From: Synchiropus splendidus
Lineage: Eukaryota > Chordata > Actinopteri > Syngnathiformes > Callionymidae
Assembly (NCBI RefSeq): GCF_027744825.2
Contig: NC_071347.1
Location: forward strand, 9,423,501-9,487,500
Direction of reading: 5' to 3'
Length of the DNA: 64,000 nt
Shown: positions 13,101 to 25,584 of the stretch, one piece after another
Position numbering within the stretch: position 1 is the first letter of the stretch
Layout of the letters: each line of letters begins with the position of its first letter
Program-made: the position numbers and the translations under genes
The notes under the pieces: model-generated
What the model was told of the DNA's origin: nothing
The model's database searches: none
The model's input: only the letters and a program-made list of their open reading frames with translations

Positions 13101-16100
13101 AGTGAGTGATTCACTGTGAGTATTTCGGGCAACTTACATAGGTAAGCTACGCATTAGCTCCTTGTTTATTTATATTTATGACTGGTCTGATCATTTTCGA
13201 CCAAGAATACCTCTATAAATGGCTGTGTGCTTTTCTTCGCATGTGCAATGAGTTGACACCATTCAGTACTAGCCTTCTGTGAACTTGCGCCCAAGGAAGT
13301 TGGGTACAGCCGTTCAAGAATCTGGGGACTTGATAGCAAGTGAGAGAGGGCTCAATCAGAGCGGCAGCTCCTCCGCACTGAGAGAAGCCAGCTGAAGGGC
13401 TTTGGTCACGCGCGAGGGCGGCTTCTGGACGCCTCCCTGGTGGGGTGTTCTGTGTAGGCTGTGTTGGAGCGAGACCAACTGCAGACCCAGGACACAGTGG
13501 AGGGATCGTTATTTTGTGTGTCAACACAAGCGCTAATGACGTATTTTGGGAAAAGATGGTTTGGGCCTCTTTTGGGGAAGAACAAAAGATAATGGATGGA
13601 GAGGGAGACATTTATATTTATTACAGGTGATAATTTACATCTTAAACCAGCCAGCAATAAAAAGAGCTGATGAAGTCTTTTAATATCCCAATATAATATT
13701 TACCTTTAGGATTGTAGATTTTCTTTTTTTTTATTCAGTTATATTTTACTTTTCTGACACTAGAAGAAAGAATATAGGGGACAAGCATTTGATCTAATTT
13801 CACACAGTATGTTTTTATTCTTTTTTTGCTATAATTTAATGATGCATTTGGTTCCAGGAGCAAAATTGTATTAATTCCGTCTGTTCTGAGCACATGACAC
13901 CATCACAACAACCAGAGAGTCTAACTGTGTATGTCATTAAACATAGTTTACTTAAATTGTAACTTAAATTTTGAATATTGGTGACACTATGAATTAAAAA
14001 AAAAAAAAAAAAAAAAGTAAGTAGATTTGCTCCGACCCCTTAAATGCAGGCACTGTGGCCCCATTTCAGTCACGTCTGTTCTAATGTATTATAGAAATGA
14101 AGAAGGGCAATGAGATGGTCTTCAGTAATGGACACCTGCCGAAGAATTCCTTTTGATTGAAAAGCATTTTGATGTTCCTAACCAAATCCATTACACTTAC
14201 AGATCCTACCAGATCTAGTGTCATTGCACGCTCACAAAAACATGTCCGTTGGGCTTTTGTTCTTGCATGTATGTATATTATGGTTTCATTCTCCCCCCTC
14301 TCTCTCTGTCCTTGCCCCCTCCCATTTTTGTCTCCGCACCCTCTGCACTCCTCCTCAGTGGGTGGCTCTGGCCTCACTCTTCTTCATTCTGGTGTCCATT
14401 ACCACTTTCTGCCTGGAAACCCACGAGGCTTTTAACCCCATCATCAACCGCACCGATGTGGAGTTGATAGACAACGTCACGGTGGAGCACACCTACCAGG
14501 AAACAGAGACCGCCGCCTACCTCACGTACATCGAAGGCGTTTGCGTCGTGTGGTTCACTTTTGAATTCCTCATGAGAATAACGTTTTGTCCGAACAAGTT
14601 TGATTTCATTCGGAATGCCCTCAACATTATCGATTTCGTGGCCATCCTGCCCTTCTACCTGGAGGTGGGCCTGAGCGGGCTCTCCTCCAAGGCAGCTAAG
14701 GACGTCCTCGGTTTTCTCAGAGTGGTGCGTTTTGTCAGGATTCTGCGTATTTTCAAGCTGACGCGTCACTTTGTGGGCCTGCGCGTGCTGGGCCACACGT
14801 TGAGGGCCAGCACCAACGAGTTCCTGCTACTGATCATCTTCCTTGCTCTCGGTGTCCTTATCTTTGCAACCATGATCTACTACGCCGAACGAATCGGAGC
14901 TAACCCAAACGACCCTCGAGCCAGTGAGCACACGCACTTCAAGAACATCCCAATCGGCTTCTGGTGGGCAGTGGTGACCATGACCACGCTCGGATATGGC
15001 GACATGTACCCTCAGACGACATCTGGAATGCTGGTGGGAGCTTTGTGCGCCTTGGCTGGCGTGCTGACCATCGCCATGCCTGTCCCCGTAATTGTCAACA
15101 ACTTTGGAATGTATTACTCACTGGCCATGGCAAAACAGAAACTACCAAAGAAGAAAAACAGGCATATCCCTCGGGCACCACAACCTGGTTCTCCTAACTT
15201 CTGCAAATCCAGCATCAGCTCACAACATCCAAGCCCCATCGCTCACGACGACGTTTTCGAGATTAAGTTTCAAGGTAAGTCATGCTGACAAATCTGAGTG
15301 ATACGTGCTTATAACTTGCTGAGAATCTTGGGGAGGCTACTTAGCAAGAACCCGGCGGTAGTTTGTAGGCTGTCTTGTGAACTACATATCTGCCTCAAGG
15401 AAAGCGTAGTTTGCGAACCAACAACTAAAAAGTAGCTATACTTTTCCTTATAATACCCACTTAACTCAGTGTTAAACAAATCAATATGTGGTGTAAATAT
15501 GATAATTGCCTACCAAAAATATGCATGACCCTAGTGCTGAGAGAGCATACAGAGACCAAGACTATGAGGGACCTCGAGACCAAGACCAATGAAAGGGGCA
15601 GGACAAAGACCAAGACAAAACTGAATACAGAACATCCAGAAATTTACTTCACAGTTCTGTTTTCAGACTGGAGTCGCCCCTCATTCTCAGTCTCGATTCC
15701 AACTTGATCCTCGAAGTCCAGATCTTTGTACGTTACAGTCTCATGGGCAGAGGTTGTTGTGACGTGCTTGTTATGTACTGTATATACATGAGCACTGCCG
15801 TGTGGGCGGAGCCTCTATTGGCAGTACTTTTAGTGTTTTGAGCCTTGCCTTAAGTCCTGGAGAGCGCAGTTCATTACACAATAGTGCAGAGTGTGCGACT
15901 TGTGCGTACGAATCGGAAAATGCGAGTCGTTCTCAGAAATGTCTAGTGTCACAGACCCAAACAGTAGGTTGGAGTCAGGGTAAAAAAAAGTACACTTGTT
16001 GCAATGTGAAATGTAAATATAGTTTAACCACCAGCGAATTACAGCCTAATCTAATTACGATGTGTAATCCTACTACATGCTGTTGGAGTCTCCCCAACAC

Positions 16101-18872
16101 TGTTTGTTGACTCATCATAACAGCCACATTCTTCTCCGGCCTCATTGTTCCCACACTTCAGATCAGATGATGACTTGGGAATGAGAGTACAGCCAACAGA
16201 TTCCCACAGAACAATCAAGAGTAGAATTATTAAAAAAGAAAAAAAAGCATTGAACAGTGAATAGAAGAATAGCAGCAGCCTGTGAGTAATCGTGTTATTG
16301 ATTCACAATGAATCACACATCTTCCCTTTGAGGAATAAAAGTCCATGATAAAACACATCTGCGATGTGAAGACCACTTAATTTCTCAGTTCCTCGGGCAG
16401 CGTGACCATGAATACACTCTGACCTCAGAGCTGCCCACCAACAGCAGTTGAATGTAAACATCAGTCTGCCTGAAGGATTAGCTTTGTCAATCCCCCTGCG
16501 TGTGTCGGCCATCACTGTACAAGATACACATGGTTGTGTTTTTTGATCCCACTTATTCCGTTCTACTGAAAATAGCTGTCTGTGTTCATGTTTGCTTTTA
16601 AGTGAACTAGACATTAATGTTATGGCGCATTCTAGCTGCTGTAGTTGCTTCGAAAATTTTAATATTTTAGGAAATTGGGAAATATATGAACAATAAGGGA
16701 GCCCTTACACTGCTAGTGCGAGGCAGAACCCTGCAGATATGATGATCTTTGCTCATGAACATCTTTGGTCATTGGAGACTGTCTTTTTAAAATTCATTTT
16801 GATTCTAGCAACACTGTGTAGTAATAGCGCTGATATTACAATTCTGAAGAAATGACCAAAAAACATTCTCAAATCCTTGTTAAATCGTGTGAATACTGCA
16901 GAAAAAAAAAAAATTTCATGGTAACTTTTGGGTCTTGAAATTTCAAGGTTTTATATTGTGCTGGTATCCAGATTTGTTTTCTGTCCTCCTTTGTTCTCTC
17001 AAGACTCCAAGCTGAATGGTGAAGCTGCGAACGCCGCTCTAGCCAACGAAGACTGCCCTCACATAGACCAGGCCATATCTCCAGAGGAGATCTTCAGCCC
17101 CAGTGAGAGAGAGCGGCCGTGCTTCCTGGTCACTACGGCGGAGCGCCCCAACCACACAGGGGGGAGAGTGAGGAGGGGTACGTACAGTAACAGCCAACTT
17201 CAGGCCCCTGTAAGACACTGACACTATGTAGACCGTAGACAGACTTTGTTTTTCCTCGTCTCTTTAACTGAGTGTTTCACCTCAGACTTAAAACACACAC
17301 ACACACACCTCCTCATACTTTCACAGCAGCTGCTTCTCCTCAGTCATTCCTATGGGAATTGTAAATATTCCAGTGACATCTGTAAAAACCAAGCACAATC
17401 ACCACAAAATGTCAATAGCAATTGTCTACATCTACATAGTATATTTTTTGATACCATGCATTATGTAATACCTTAATTTGTTTATAAGCAACAAAGCTAT
17501 TTTCAATATTTATATGATCTAGAATGTGTTGTCTTACAAGAAGAGTATCGATGTGCTATGTGTGTACAACGTCTTTAATGATAAATACCATGTGGGATCT
17601 TGAGTACATTGACCATAACGGTGCATGAAGTGTCTTGCCGATGGGTGCTATCAGTATGGTGATGGAGCACAACACCAAAGCGGGTAGAAATGAGCATTAT
17701 ACATGTTTACCTAACAGACATTCCCTAATAAAAATGATTCTTCAGAACATTCCCAAATCAAATATATCAGCCTCCAGGTGTGCAGAGAGCAAGCACAGAA
17801 ACGGCCATCATTGGAAGTAGCTGTAGCAGATACATATGGTTTTGTTTTTTCTGCCAGGTTTTTGGGATTTAAATGTATTTTGAGCACTGAAAATTGTGTT
17901 TCATTTATTACAATTTTCTCTTTTATTTTAAGGAACAAGGCACACACAAAAAGGATAAATGAAAAAACGTTTAGCGTTGGACAAGTAATGAATATTGAAA
18001 ATGTTCAAAATAAAATTCTTTGTTGGCTGTCAGAAACATTTTTACCGTCCATCAGTTTTTTAGTATTACTCAGGCTTTATTAGGGGTGAGGCATAAATAA
18101 AGTCAAAGGGCCACTGCTTTGCCGAGATCACCTGTGATTCACCAAAAATGGGTGGTTATGACGTGAATTGTCGCAGTGCCACCCAAAAAAGATGGAGAAA
18201 AAGGCAATAAATACATTATTTGGCCTGTTAATCTGATTATTTAATTTACAATTCAATTTGTGTGGTTTTAGATAAACAACAACAGCAAAAAATGATATAT
18301 AAATGCCTTTTTACTGTACATAGCTATGAGATTAGTAGCAGTCCCTGCTATACTACGCTTAGATAAACATTCCACCCTCAGATCTTGACTCAGTGCTCAA
18401 CTGAACTTGCTTAAAATACTCTTCTCTGTGCTCAAAACACGTTTTTTTATTCACTCAAATACCTGGAAGAAAAAAAACGCTGTGCCTAGGATTGAGTCAC
18501 TCCAGTGTTCTACTCCAAACCATTCCAGTACCACCCTGTGCATGCTGTTGTACTCCAAATGCACACGATGCATGAGGGATATTTTAACCTGTCTGGAATC
18601 CGTGTTTACCTGTTTCTTGGGAGACAAAAACAAGAAAGCAACAGGTGTAGACGTGCGAGGAGCACCAAAAACATTTTGTCAATGATTGCGTGCTGCCGTG
18701 TACTCAGAACGTTCTCTGTTTTTCAACTAAAGGTTATGAAAAGCCTTGGAGCCTTAACAGCATGTCTGGCATGAGCGGGGATGCCTCTGGAGTGTCCTCA
18801 GTGTCCGCCCTGCCCTGCAGCCCACCCTGTCTAATGCAGCACTCACATTCTCCCATCCCATCCATTATGTAG
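7476..18872 (+). CDS. kcnc1: Kv3.1 voltage-gated potassium channel (4 coding exons, 597 aa)
   Basis: Coding exons are 7476-8039, 14359-15274, 17004-17177 and 18733-18872 (stop TAG); junction phases are 0, 1 and 1. The product is a Shaw-type delayed-rectifier subunit that lets neurons fire fast. Exon 1 encodes the T1 tetramerisation domain with the Kv zinc motif H-x5-C-x20-CC. Exon 2 encodes S1-S6: an arginine-rich S4 near residues 303-325, the TLGYGD selectivity filter at 398-403, and the PVP gate hinge at 429-431. Exon 3 has the Kv3.1-specific [13 protein letters not shown] stretch, which with the neighbours sergef and tph1 supports kcnc1 over kcnc2/3/4. Exon 4, ending SPIPSIM, instead resembles the Kv3.2 terminal exon. 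Without intron 2 splicing, exon 2 would end after GKSC (stop 15286-15288), similar to mammalian short Kv3.1a. The a/b duplicate cannot be decided. Confidence 0.95.
8545..8860 (-). repeat. degraded non-LTR retrotransposon fragment in kcnc1 intron 1
   Basis: Landmarks such as 'aggcgtcgcagagg', 'ttttggctcagctctttctt', 'cttgtgaaaaagagtccaaa' and 'ctaaactcctccacctgg' occur in the order and spacing of a LINE reverse-transcriptase stretch I recall as widespread in teleosts, read antisense. Stops and indels throughout show it is dead. The subfamily cannot be assigned. Confidence 0.5.
10070..10155. repeat. (TA)n microsatellite in kcnc1 intron 1
   Basis: About 86 bases of near-perfect TA dinucleotide repeat with a few TG interruptions near its left side. 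The following 300 bases remain very AT-rich. The length is likely to be polymorphic. Confidence 0.95.
13996..14016. repeat. poly-A run in kcnc1 intron 1
   Basis: Twenty-one consecutive A residues about 340 bases before kcnc1 exon 2. No SINE body or target duplication is obvious, so it may be a simple homopolymer or the remnant tail of a retroposon. Confidence 0.85.
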
Positions 18873-21800
18873 CATGGTTGAGTAGCAGACACAATGCCAT
18901 TGGAAGGCCAGTCCACGCCACTCCTCTTTATCTTTACTGTCAGATTTTAATTTTTGACTTGCCTTTCACTCCTGCTCTCTCATCTTTATTTACTTGTTAT
19001 TTTTCTGGAAAAGTGAAAATGCTCTTCCCAAGTCTTCTCCTTGGGTGTGTCATCATATTCCTGAACAAACATACTGGCACATGCCACTCTGCATGGGTCA
19101 CCTCAGTTTTGCAGACGAAGCACTGTTCTACTTCTACCGCAGGCTGATGCCACTCTTTCCTTCTGTTTACTTCATTGCCTGTTGCTCTGTTGCTTTTGAT
19201 CTCACACACTTTGAGTTTGTATGATTTGCTTTCGACAATTCTGCGAGAGAATCTTTCAAAAGATGTAACCCCCGCTGAGACGATGCTGGACATTACATTG
19301 CTTTTCAAACATATCCGGGAGATACCATTGCCAGCTGTTAAGGATCTGCTCTTAAGTGCTTTGGGTGTTGCAAAGTAGAGAAGTTACGAAAGAGCAATCC
19401 AGGCAAGAGTCACGAGTGGCCAGCAAAAAGAGGAAAAAAAAACATGATGCCATTAATGTTTAGTGCAATATGGAGGTGATGACAATTCATTTGATACTAG
19501 TGATGAACTCATCTGTTGTCAACAGAACAGAAACTGTTTGTTCATTTGCATGAACTGCATGAGAAATTCTGTTTAACAAGAAGCTAACTGTGTTGCAGTA
19601 CTTGTAAAAAAAAAAGACGAAAAAAAATCGTTTCTTTTGGAAGCTTCAAAAGCTTTGTCATCTTTATGCATTTTTGAGACAGCTTTACAAGAGACTCAGT
19701 CATAGCAGAGATTTTTATGTAGCTGCCATTCTTTGCCTTTCCCCAATTTCAGAATTATTTTTCACCTTCGAGTGGGGCGTCCGGTTGGAAAAGTTCACTT
19801 GAAAAATCTGTTACAGTGTCACCTGGTCGAGCATTTTTTTAAATATATATACAGGCATTTTCGCTCATATTTAAAGTTCGCAGCCAAAAAAGTGGCAGGA
19901 ATCACCAAACAGAGGTGCCTTCAAACATGGAAAGGCAAAACAAAAGTAACAAGTGCTCTCCCTGTGTAGCATTTATACAAGCTCATGATAGTGTAACGGA
20001 GGCTTGACTTTAATAGGCGCGGCTCTGCACTACTGTTGTACCCACATTAAACATTAGATTGCTGTTCATATTGATAAGATACAAGTAGGTGTTAGTCAAG
20101 TTTATAGTTGGACAATATGTCATGTACAGCAAATGGTGATGAAGAGGGGGATTTTTTTGAATAGTAGCATACAGACATACATCGCCATCAGTTATGGTGA
20201 AAACTGGAGAGGAAAGGGTTTGAAGCAGCTTAGTGGGTGTGAGCAAAGGTTGCTGAGGCAAGTATGGAAGGGAGATATGCAATATACTGCGGATGAATCG
20301 GAGAAAGATAACGGCCATTGAGGCTTATTGACCAGTGGACTCCGGCAGGAGATCAGCGAAGAGAGTGGAGGTCACTACCACAGTTAAAATACAGACCAAG
20401 CTCAAGGAAGCCAGAAGAATAAAACTCAACAGAAAACGTTTTCCACCACCATTTTGGTGCACTGAATCTGCGTTGAGTAGATCATACACAAAGCAAAGAA
20501 AGTGGCCCGATTAAAATCTGACAAAACGTCTGTGTAGATATCAAAGGATTTTTCCTTTAAGTCACAGTCAACCAGAAGACGTGTCAGGTGATCTATTATA
20601 TCATAAAATATCCTTCACATTTACGTCTAATAGTCCGAACTGATTCGGCAGGAAGAGTCGGTGGCGTTGGAGCTGATGGGTGGAGTGACAATTTAAGATC
20701 TTTGGGAGGCTGAGAATCCAGGCTAGCAGCCTTGTCTGATGGGAGCAGATCAGATAAATAACAATGAGCTATCTTTGGTGTGGAGCGGAAGCCACCAGGG
20801 AAGCAAAAGCAGTGAAAAAATACTATTACTTCCTCATTGCTTTCAACTGCATTAACGGTACATCTAGTCAAAGGTGTCGAACGCAAACCAAATTACATTT
20901 CCTGTTGAATTAGGAACATTTTGCTGCTAAACTTTGGCTCAAAACTTGTTAGCAGTAGTGAGATTTTGTAAGCAAATAAAAATGAACATTTTTTTGAATA
21001 TACTTGGAAGTGAGAGTAAAATACATGACTTGTTTAAAGTGTAATCTATTGGCCCAGTAACATTTCAGATTTCCTAGTAAGCAGAACAAAGCAACCACAA
21101 TGAAAACAGTGACAGTCGAGGGGCGGCAACAGAGCCCTGGGGAACTCCATGAGTTGAGTATATATATAATGGGATATATTATATAATGAAGGGCTAAATT
21201 AAAAAAAAATTGAAACAGTAAATAACTGTTGGATTCTAATGCTAAATATGAAGCCGGTGACCTTGACTCCTCCCACTTAGTCAGCATCTGGGTTATACCT
21301 TGTAAAAATGTAGCCAAAAACATGCAGCGCCTTGGAATAACAGATGACAAACCAGTGTATGCATTGAGTGAAAAGCACAAGTCACATCGATTATCAAGCA
21401 CAAATTGCGACACCTGTCAGGCACATAGTCAGAGTAGGCTTCCATTGGGATTCACACAAAATTCAAAAATAGAGTGCATCCGAGAAATAAAAGACGGGCG
21501 CAAGGACGTCTTTTTTGCTGAGTGTATTAACTTGGGATTACAAAGCACAAAAAAATAAAAAAAAAGACAAAAGTCAACCACAGAAAAAGCAGCCATCAGT
21601 GACCAGGTGTTGTCCGGACTCCTGCAGTTTGTACGTCTTATGATGGAAAAGATCAATACTGTTACTGTTCCACATGTATTGATACTGTCCCAGTTATTAT
21701 GCACAAATGTTTCAGGGCACTTTACCAGTTTCTATGGGGACAAATCAGAAATGTCACAAATTTCTAGATGATATTCAAGTATAGCAACTCATCCTAAGTT

Positions 21801-22071
21801 TTGTTTTTGTTATTGGTAGAAATTTTCAAGTCATGTCTATTGTGGTTGTTATTGGACGTTATCTATTTAAAAACAAAAAAAAGAGGAGGAGAAGAGAATA
21901 ACCCTGTAAAGAATCAATGTGGGAAGGTGCAGGTGAAATGTCAAGTGGGGGAGAAAAAAAACAATTATGGGATGTCGGTCTTCTTGGGGAAAGGTAAATG
22001 CATGTATTTTACATTTATGCAAAAGAAAAGTATTCAAACAAAAAGATGTAAATATACAAGATCTTGCATGA

Positions 22072-22077
22072 AATAAA
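22072..22077 (+). terminator. kcnc1: candidate proximal poly(A) signal of kcnc1
   Basis: A canonical AATAAA is followed about 25 bases later by a TG/T-rich stretch, the usual downstream element. A TGTAAATA motif (Pumilio-type) lies just upstream at 22047-22054. It would give a 3' UTR of about 3.2 kb. Confidence 0.5.
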
Positions 22078-22945
22078 TTTTGTACTCAATGAGCAATTAG
22101 ACTGTGTTTTTTTTTCCCACAGCACATGCATACACGCGACCTCCGCCGTGCTAGCAAACTAGCAGTACATTCAACGGAACATTTGTTTCTTGTGTGTATG
22201 AAAACAAAGGGCTAGGCAGGCGGAGCATGTTGACTCAAGTATAGCGACGCATGACAGTGACCGATCGACTCTTCATCAACCCGTTGAACGACAGCATGAC
22301 TGGGCATGTGTATTAACCGAGTGGGAGTCCAACCTCTGCACACAGACAACACGTCCTTGTCTGATGCCTTGGCTCAAGCATGGGGCGCACATGGTAACCC
22401 TGCTTTACCATGAGGAACTAACGGAGCACATTTTCTTTCCTCCGAGTCATTTCACCTCCAGAGGTTTGCACCATCGCCATCATCACCAACGTTATACATG
22501 GTGTGTGTAATAATTTCTTTTTGTTATTGTTTTTTTTTTATATGTTTATAGAGAACCAGCGACAGCACCGGAGCAGACAACCAACTGAGTCAGTTTGTGT
22601 TATGAACCATGGTGTACCAACCACTATGTGTATGACCCATAATGGCCCATCACCCACCTGATAGTGCTGTAGCATTGTTGTGTGTATTACTTAATATATT
22701 TTTTTTTTTCAATGGGTGTGTGACAGTGACAACCTGTACATCACAAACTCAGCATAGATGTAGCACTGAGGACGTTTTGTTGTCAAGCCTTATGTAGCTC
22801 AGTATCTGTGACTGGTTACTGTGTTGTAATTTGTGTGCCTATTTTTTGTGTGTGCCAGTGCTGTAAATATGCTTTCTGTGTGGTAAAGTTGTGTGTACCA
22901 ATGTTTTTTGAGTGACCATCAAATATTTGTGTGCTTCTTCTGTTG

Positions 22946-22969
22946 AAAAAAAAAAAAAAAAAAAAAAAA
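22946..22969. repeat. poly-A run
   Basis: Twenty-four consecutive A residues within the presumed kcnc1 3' UTR, with no recognisable retroposon body in front. Confidence 0.85.
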
Positions 22970-24736
22970 GGATCACCTGATATGAGAGATAGCCGACACA
23001 CATTGTTAACTTTGCACTGTCATGGTCACGTTTTGTAGACTTTTGCACTTTTTTGCACCAGTGAAACTTTTGACATTCCTTTCAAATGATTATTGCATCT
23101 CACAGGTAGCGTTCACACAAAGAAACGGCTCCCTCTTTAGCTTCACAAATGATCCATTGGCAGGTTAGAGACGGAACAGGAGTGTCACGTTAATCGCTTA
23201 TTTTCAGGATTTATAAGAGGCAATCGAACAACGAGTTCCAAACCAAGCCTTGTGGCCTTTTGTTTATTTGGTGGCCTGGATATTCAAAACAAGCCGCACA
23301 AACTGCAATTTCAATAGGTTTTCAGGAGTCAGAAAAATTCAGAATTTCATGTATTTTAGTGGCTTCAGTTTTTACACGGGTTTATTAATATATGAACTAA
23401 TCTGTAAAAGTGCCCTATATGATGTTTAAAATATCTGGAAGGAATAGATGTGTATGTACTATAATTAAAAAATACTTCGTGTTCAGTTTTAGCAGAGACT
23501 AAATGATTCATCGTCACTTGAGGAAGCATTGGTTTCCTTCAAAACATTTTCTAATTTTGGTGGCCTTGTTGAAGGCCCCCAGAATCAGTTGTGAAAAACA
23601 CAACACAACACTCAAATAACAGTTAAATATGAGATGAGTTTAGAGGTTACAAGCAATTCATTGTGCGTGCAGCGTATTTATGCGTAGTTTGTTCATGGTG
23701 TGGTTTAACCTTGAAGAAATTTAAAATAAACTTCACAGATTCCTATATTACACATCAGCTTATTATCCAGCGTCTTAGAGAGGACAATAGGACGTGCAAG
23801 AGCAAGGGTGAGCACCGTTTTCTGAACTCAGGGCCCATCCACTCTGGATTGGGAACACTTTGGAATTGGAGCTGGCTGTCATTGTCAAGTACAAATGTCC
23901 ATGCACATAAAGACGAAAGTGAGCAGATACTGATGGACAAGTTCTTCTATCTACTTATCTGACTTTGGCAATGCAAAACACACAGGATGTGTAGAAAAAC
24001 AAATTATAAAAAATAATAAATAAAAGTAATCTTCATAATCTTAGTAAAGATTTCATGGGAAAAACTTCTGGCTGATCTGGAAAGAAAGGACATTTCACTT
24101 TGACTGAATGGTAAAGGGGAAAGCATTTCTTAGCCAGCAGTACATTAACATCATCACTTGGATGAAGTTTTTCTATTATCATTTTTTAATGACAGTCACG
24201 CAGAACAGTCATTGTACCTACACAATAGTCTCTTGTACTAAATAAATATCAGCATATTGTAAAATTCATCCAGGACAAGTGCCTATGTTGAGAAACATAT
24301 TCTGTCTAGTTAAGGATAAAATCATGGATTCATCCATTGCTTCTTTAAAACACATTAAAACACTCAAAAAGGCAACACTGGCCCCACCACTGATAGGTTT
24401 GTGACTGTTGTGTGAAAAAGTTAGCGTTAGAGGACCAACTTTTGAACCAAACACACTGCCAACAAACATGCTGAGATCAGCATCAGGTACAACACATCTA
24501 CACACGCGCCAGTGGGGCCCATCAGTCAAGGATAATAAAAAAAAAAAAAAAAGGACAATACCCTGGAGGCAATTGATGTGCCATCTATTGTGATTTCAGA
24601 ATGTATGTGTTTTGAACACTGTGCATTTTGTGGCTAGTTATCCGAGTGAGGTGTTCCGTGATCGTTCCGATCAGTTTGTTGTTTAGGGACAGTATATTTT
24701 TGTGTCCATTCTGACTAATACAATACGAACTTGTAC

Positions 24737-24756
24737 AATAAATAGCAATGAATAAA
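24737..24756 (+). terminator. kcnc1: candidate distal poly(A) signals of kcnc1
   Basis: AATAAA occurs at 24737-24742 and again at 24751-24756, followed by a T-rich stretch. Cleavage would fall near 24755-24780, where the opposite-strand sergef transcript also ends. Confidence 0.5.
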
Positions 24757-24795
24757 AGGAAAATAACACAGACGTTATTATCTTCTCAGTGAGTT

Positions 24796-24801
24796 TTTAT
24801 T
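24796..24801 (-). terminator. sergef: candidate poly(A) signal of sergef
   Basis: The minus strand reads AATAAA here, about 790 bases after the sergef stop codon. Cleavage would fall near 24766-24786, so the sergef and kcnc1 3' ends touch or overlap. Confidence 0.5.
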
Positions 24802-25584
24802 TAAAAAAAGATAAAAGTGACTAATTTGACTCTCGGGTACACACATAATTTGCATAATGGAATTCAAAAAGGTAAATACATTGCAGATAGATTATCAATA
24901 CACTGTGCCCTAGACCCGCAGCTGACCCCCGAGTGCTGCAGTGCGGATCTTTGCGGCCAGAACTTGCAAGATGGGCTGAAAACTTTTCCCAGGTGACATT
25001 ATGCATGAGAGGTGACAAAAAGCCCAAGTCAGCTTAAAACTATTGCGGCTGCAGGATGGTCCACGATTGGCGGAGTCATAAAAATGAAAATAAAACACTC
25101 TCTTTATATACACATGACATGAGGTGAATCATGACACCAAGGGTCGACATCAGTGATTGACAGGCGCTTGACACTCAAGATCACGGCTATAAAACTGTTG
25201 ACACAGGACATTCGGGTTGCGGCCGCAGTCAGGCTCATCCCTCACATGATCTATATGCTTGGGTTCAACACGGCGAACATGGCAGGAGGACCTGAAGCTA
25301 TTGCTGGGCCATGTCCTGCAAAGCCCCAAGCAACAATCATGTCCATCAAAATGACGACTGGTCGGAGAAATGATGGCCTCTGTCCACACTAAACATAATT
25401 CAAACACTGGACAGTATTTATGCCGGCAGACACACGGGCCTGCGGCGTCAGTGCCGAGACAATTCTGCAGAGAAAAATAACTATCCAAAGCACTTAAATT
25501 AAAATGATAAAAGCTGCTTTAAACAATCTTTTTCATAAAACCTGCACTTCCAACCCCTCCCCCATATAAAATATAGCCGCGCTG

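Larger units (their letters stand above)
18873..24780 (+). other. kcnc1: probable long 3' UTR of kcnc1
   Basis: No protein-coding segment is recognisable between the kcnc1 stop and the convergent sergef gene, and no other promoter is evident. The stretch is AT-rich with many short U-rich runs when read as RNA. It has two good sets of poly(A) signals, at 22072 and at 24737-24756. One or more long 3' UTRs are inferred. Possible repeat remnants lie around 20000-21600 but could not be assigned. A 24-base poly-A at 22946-22969 could cause internal oligo-dT priming in cDNA data. Confidence 0.5.

Noticed and set aside
7476..18872. Assignment of the channel as kcnc2 (Kv3.2) because of the SPIPSIM end
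   Set aside because: The exon 3 signature, the N-terminus without extension and the neighbours sergef/tph1/saal1 all fit kcnc1 better.
25150..25488. 112-codon minus-strand frame just after sergef
   Set aside because: It lies in the probable sergef 3' UTR, has no splice link to the RCC1 exons and no similarity known to me.
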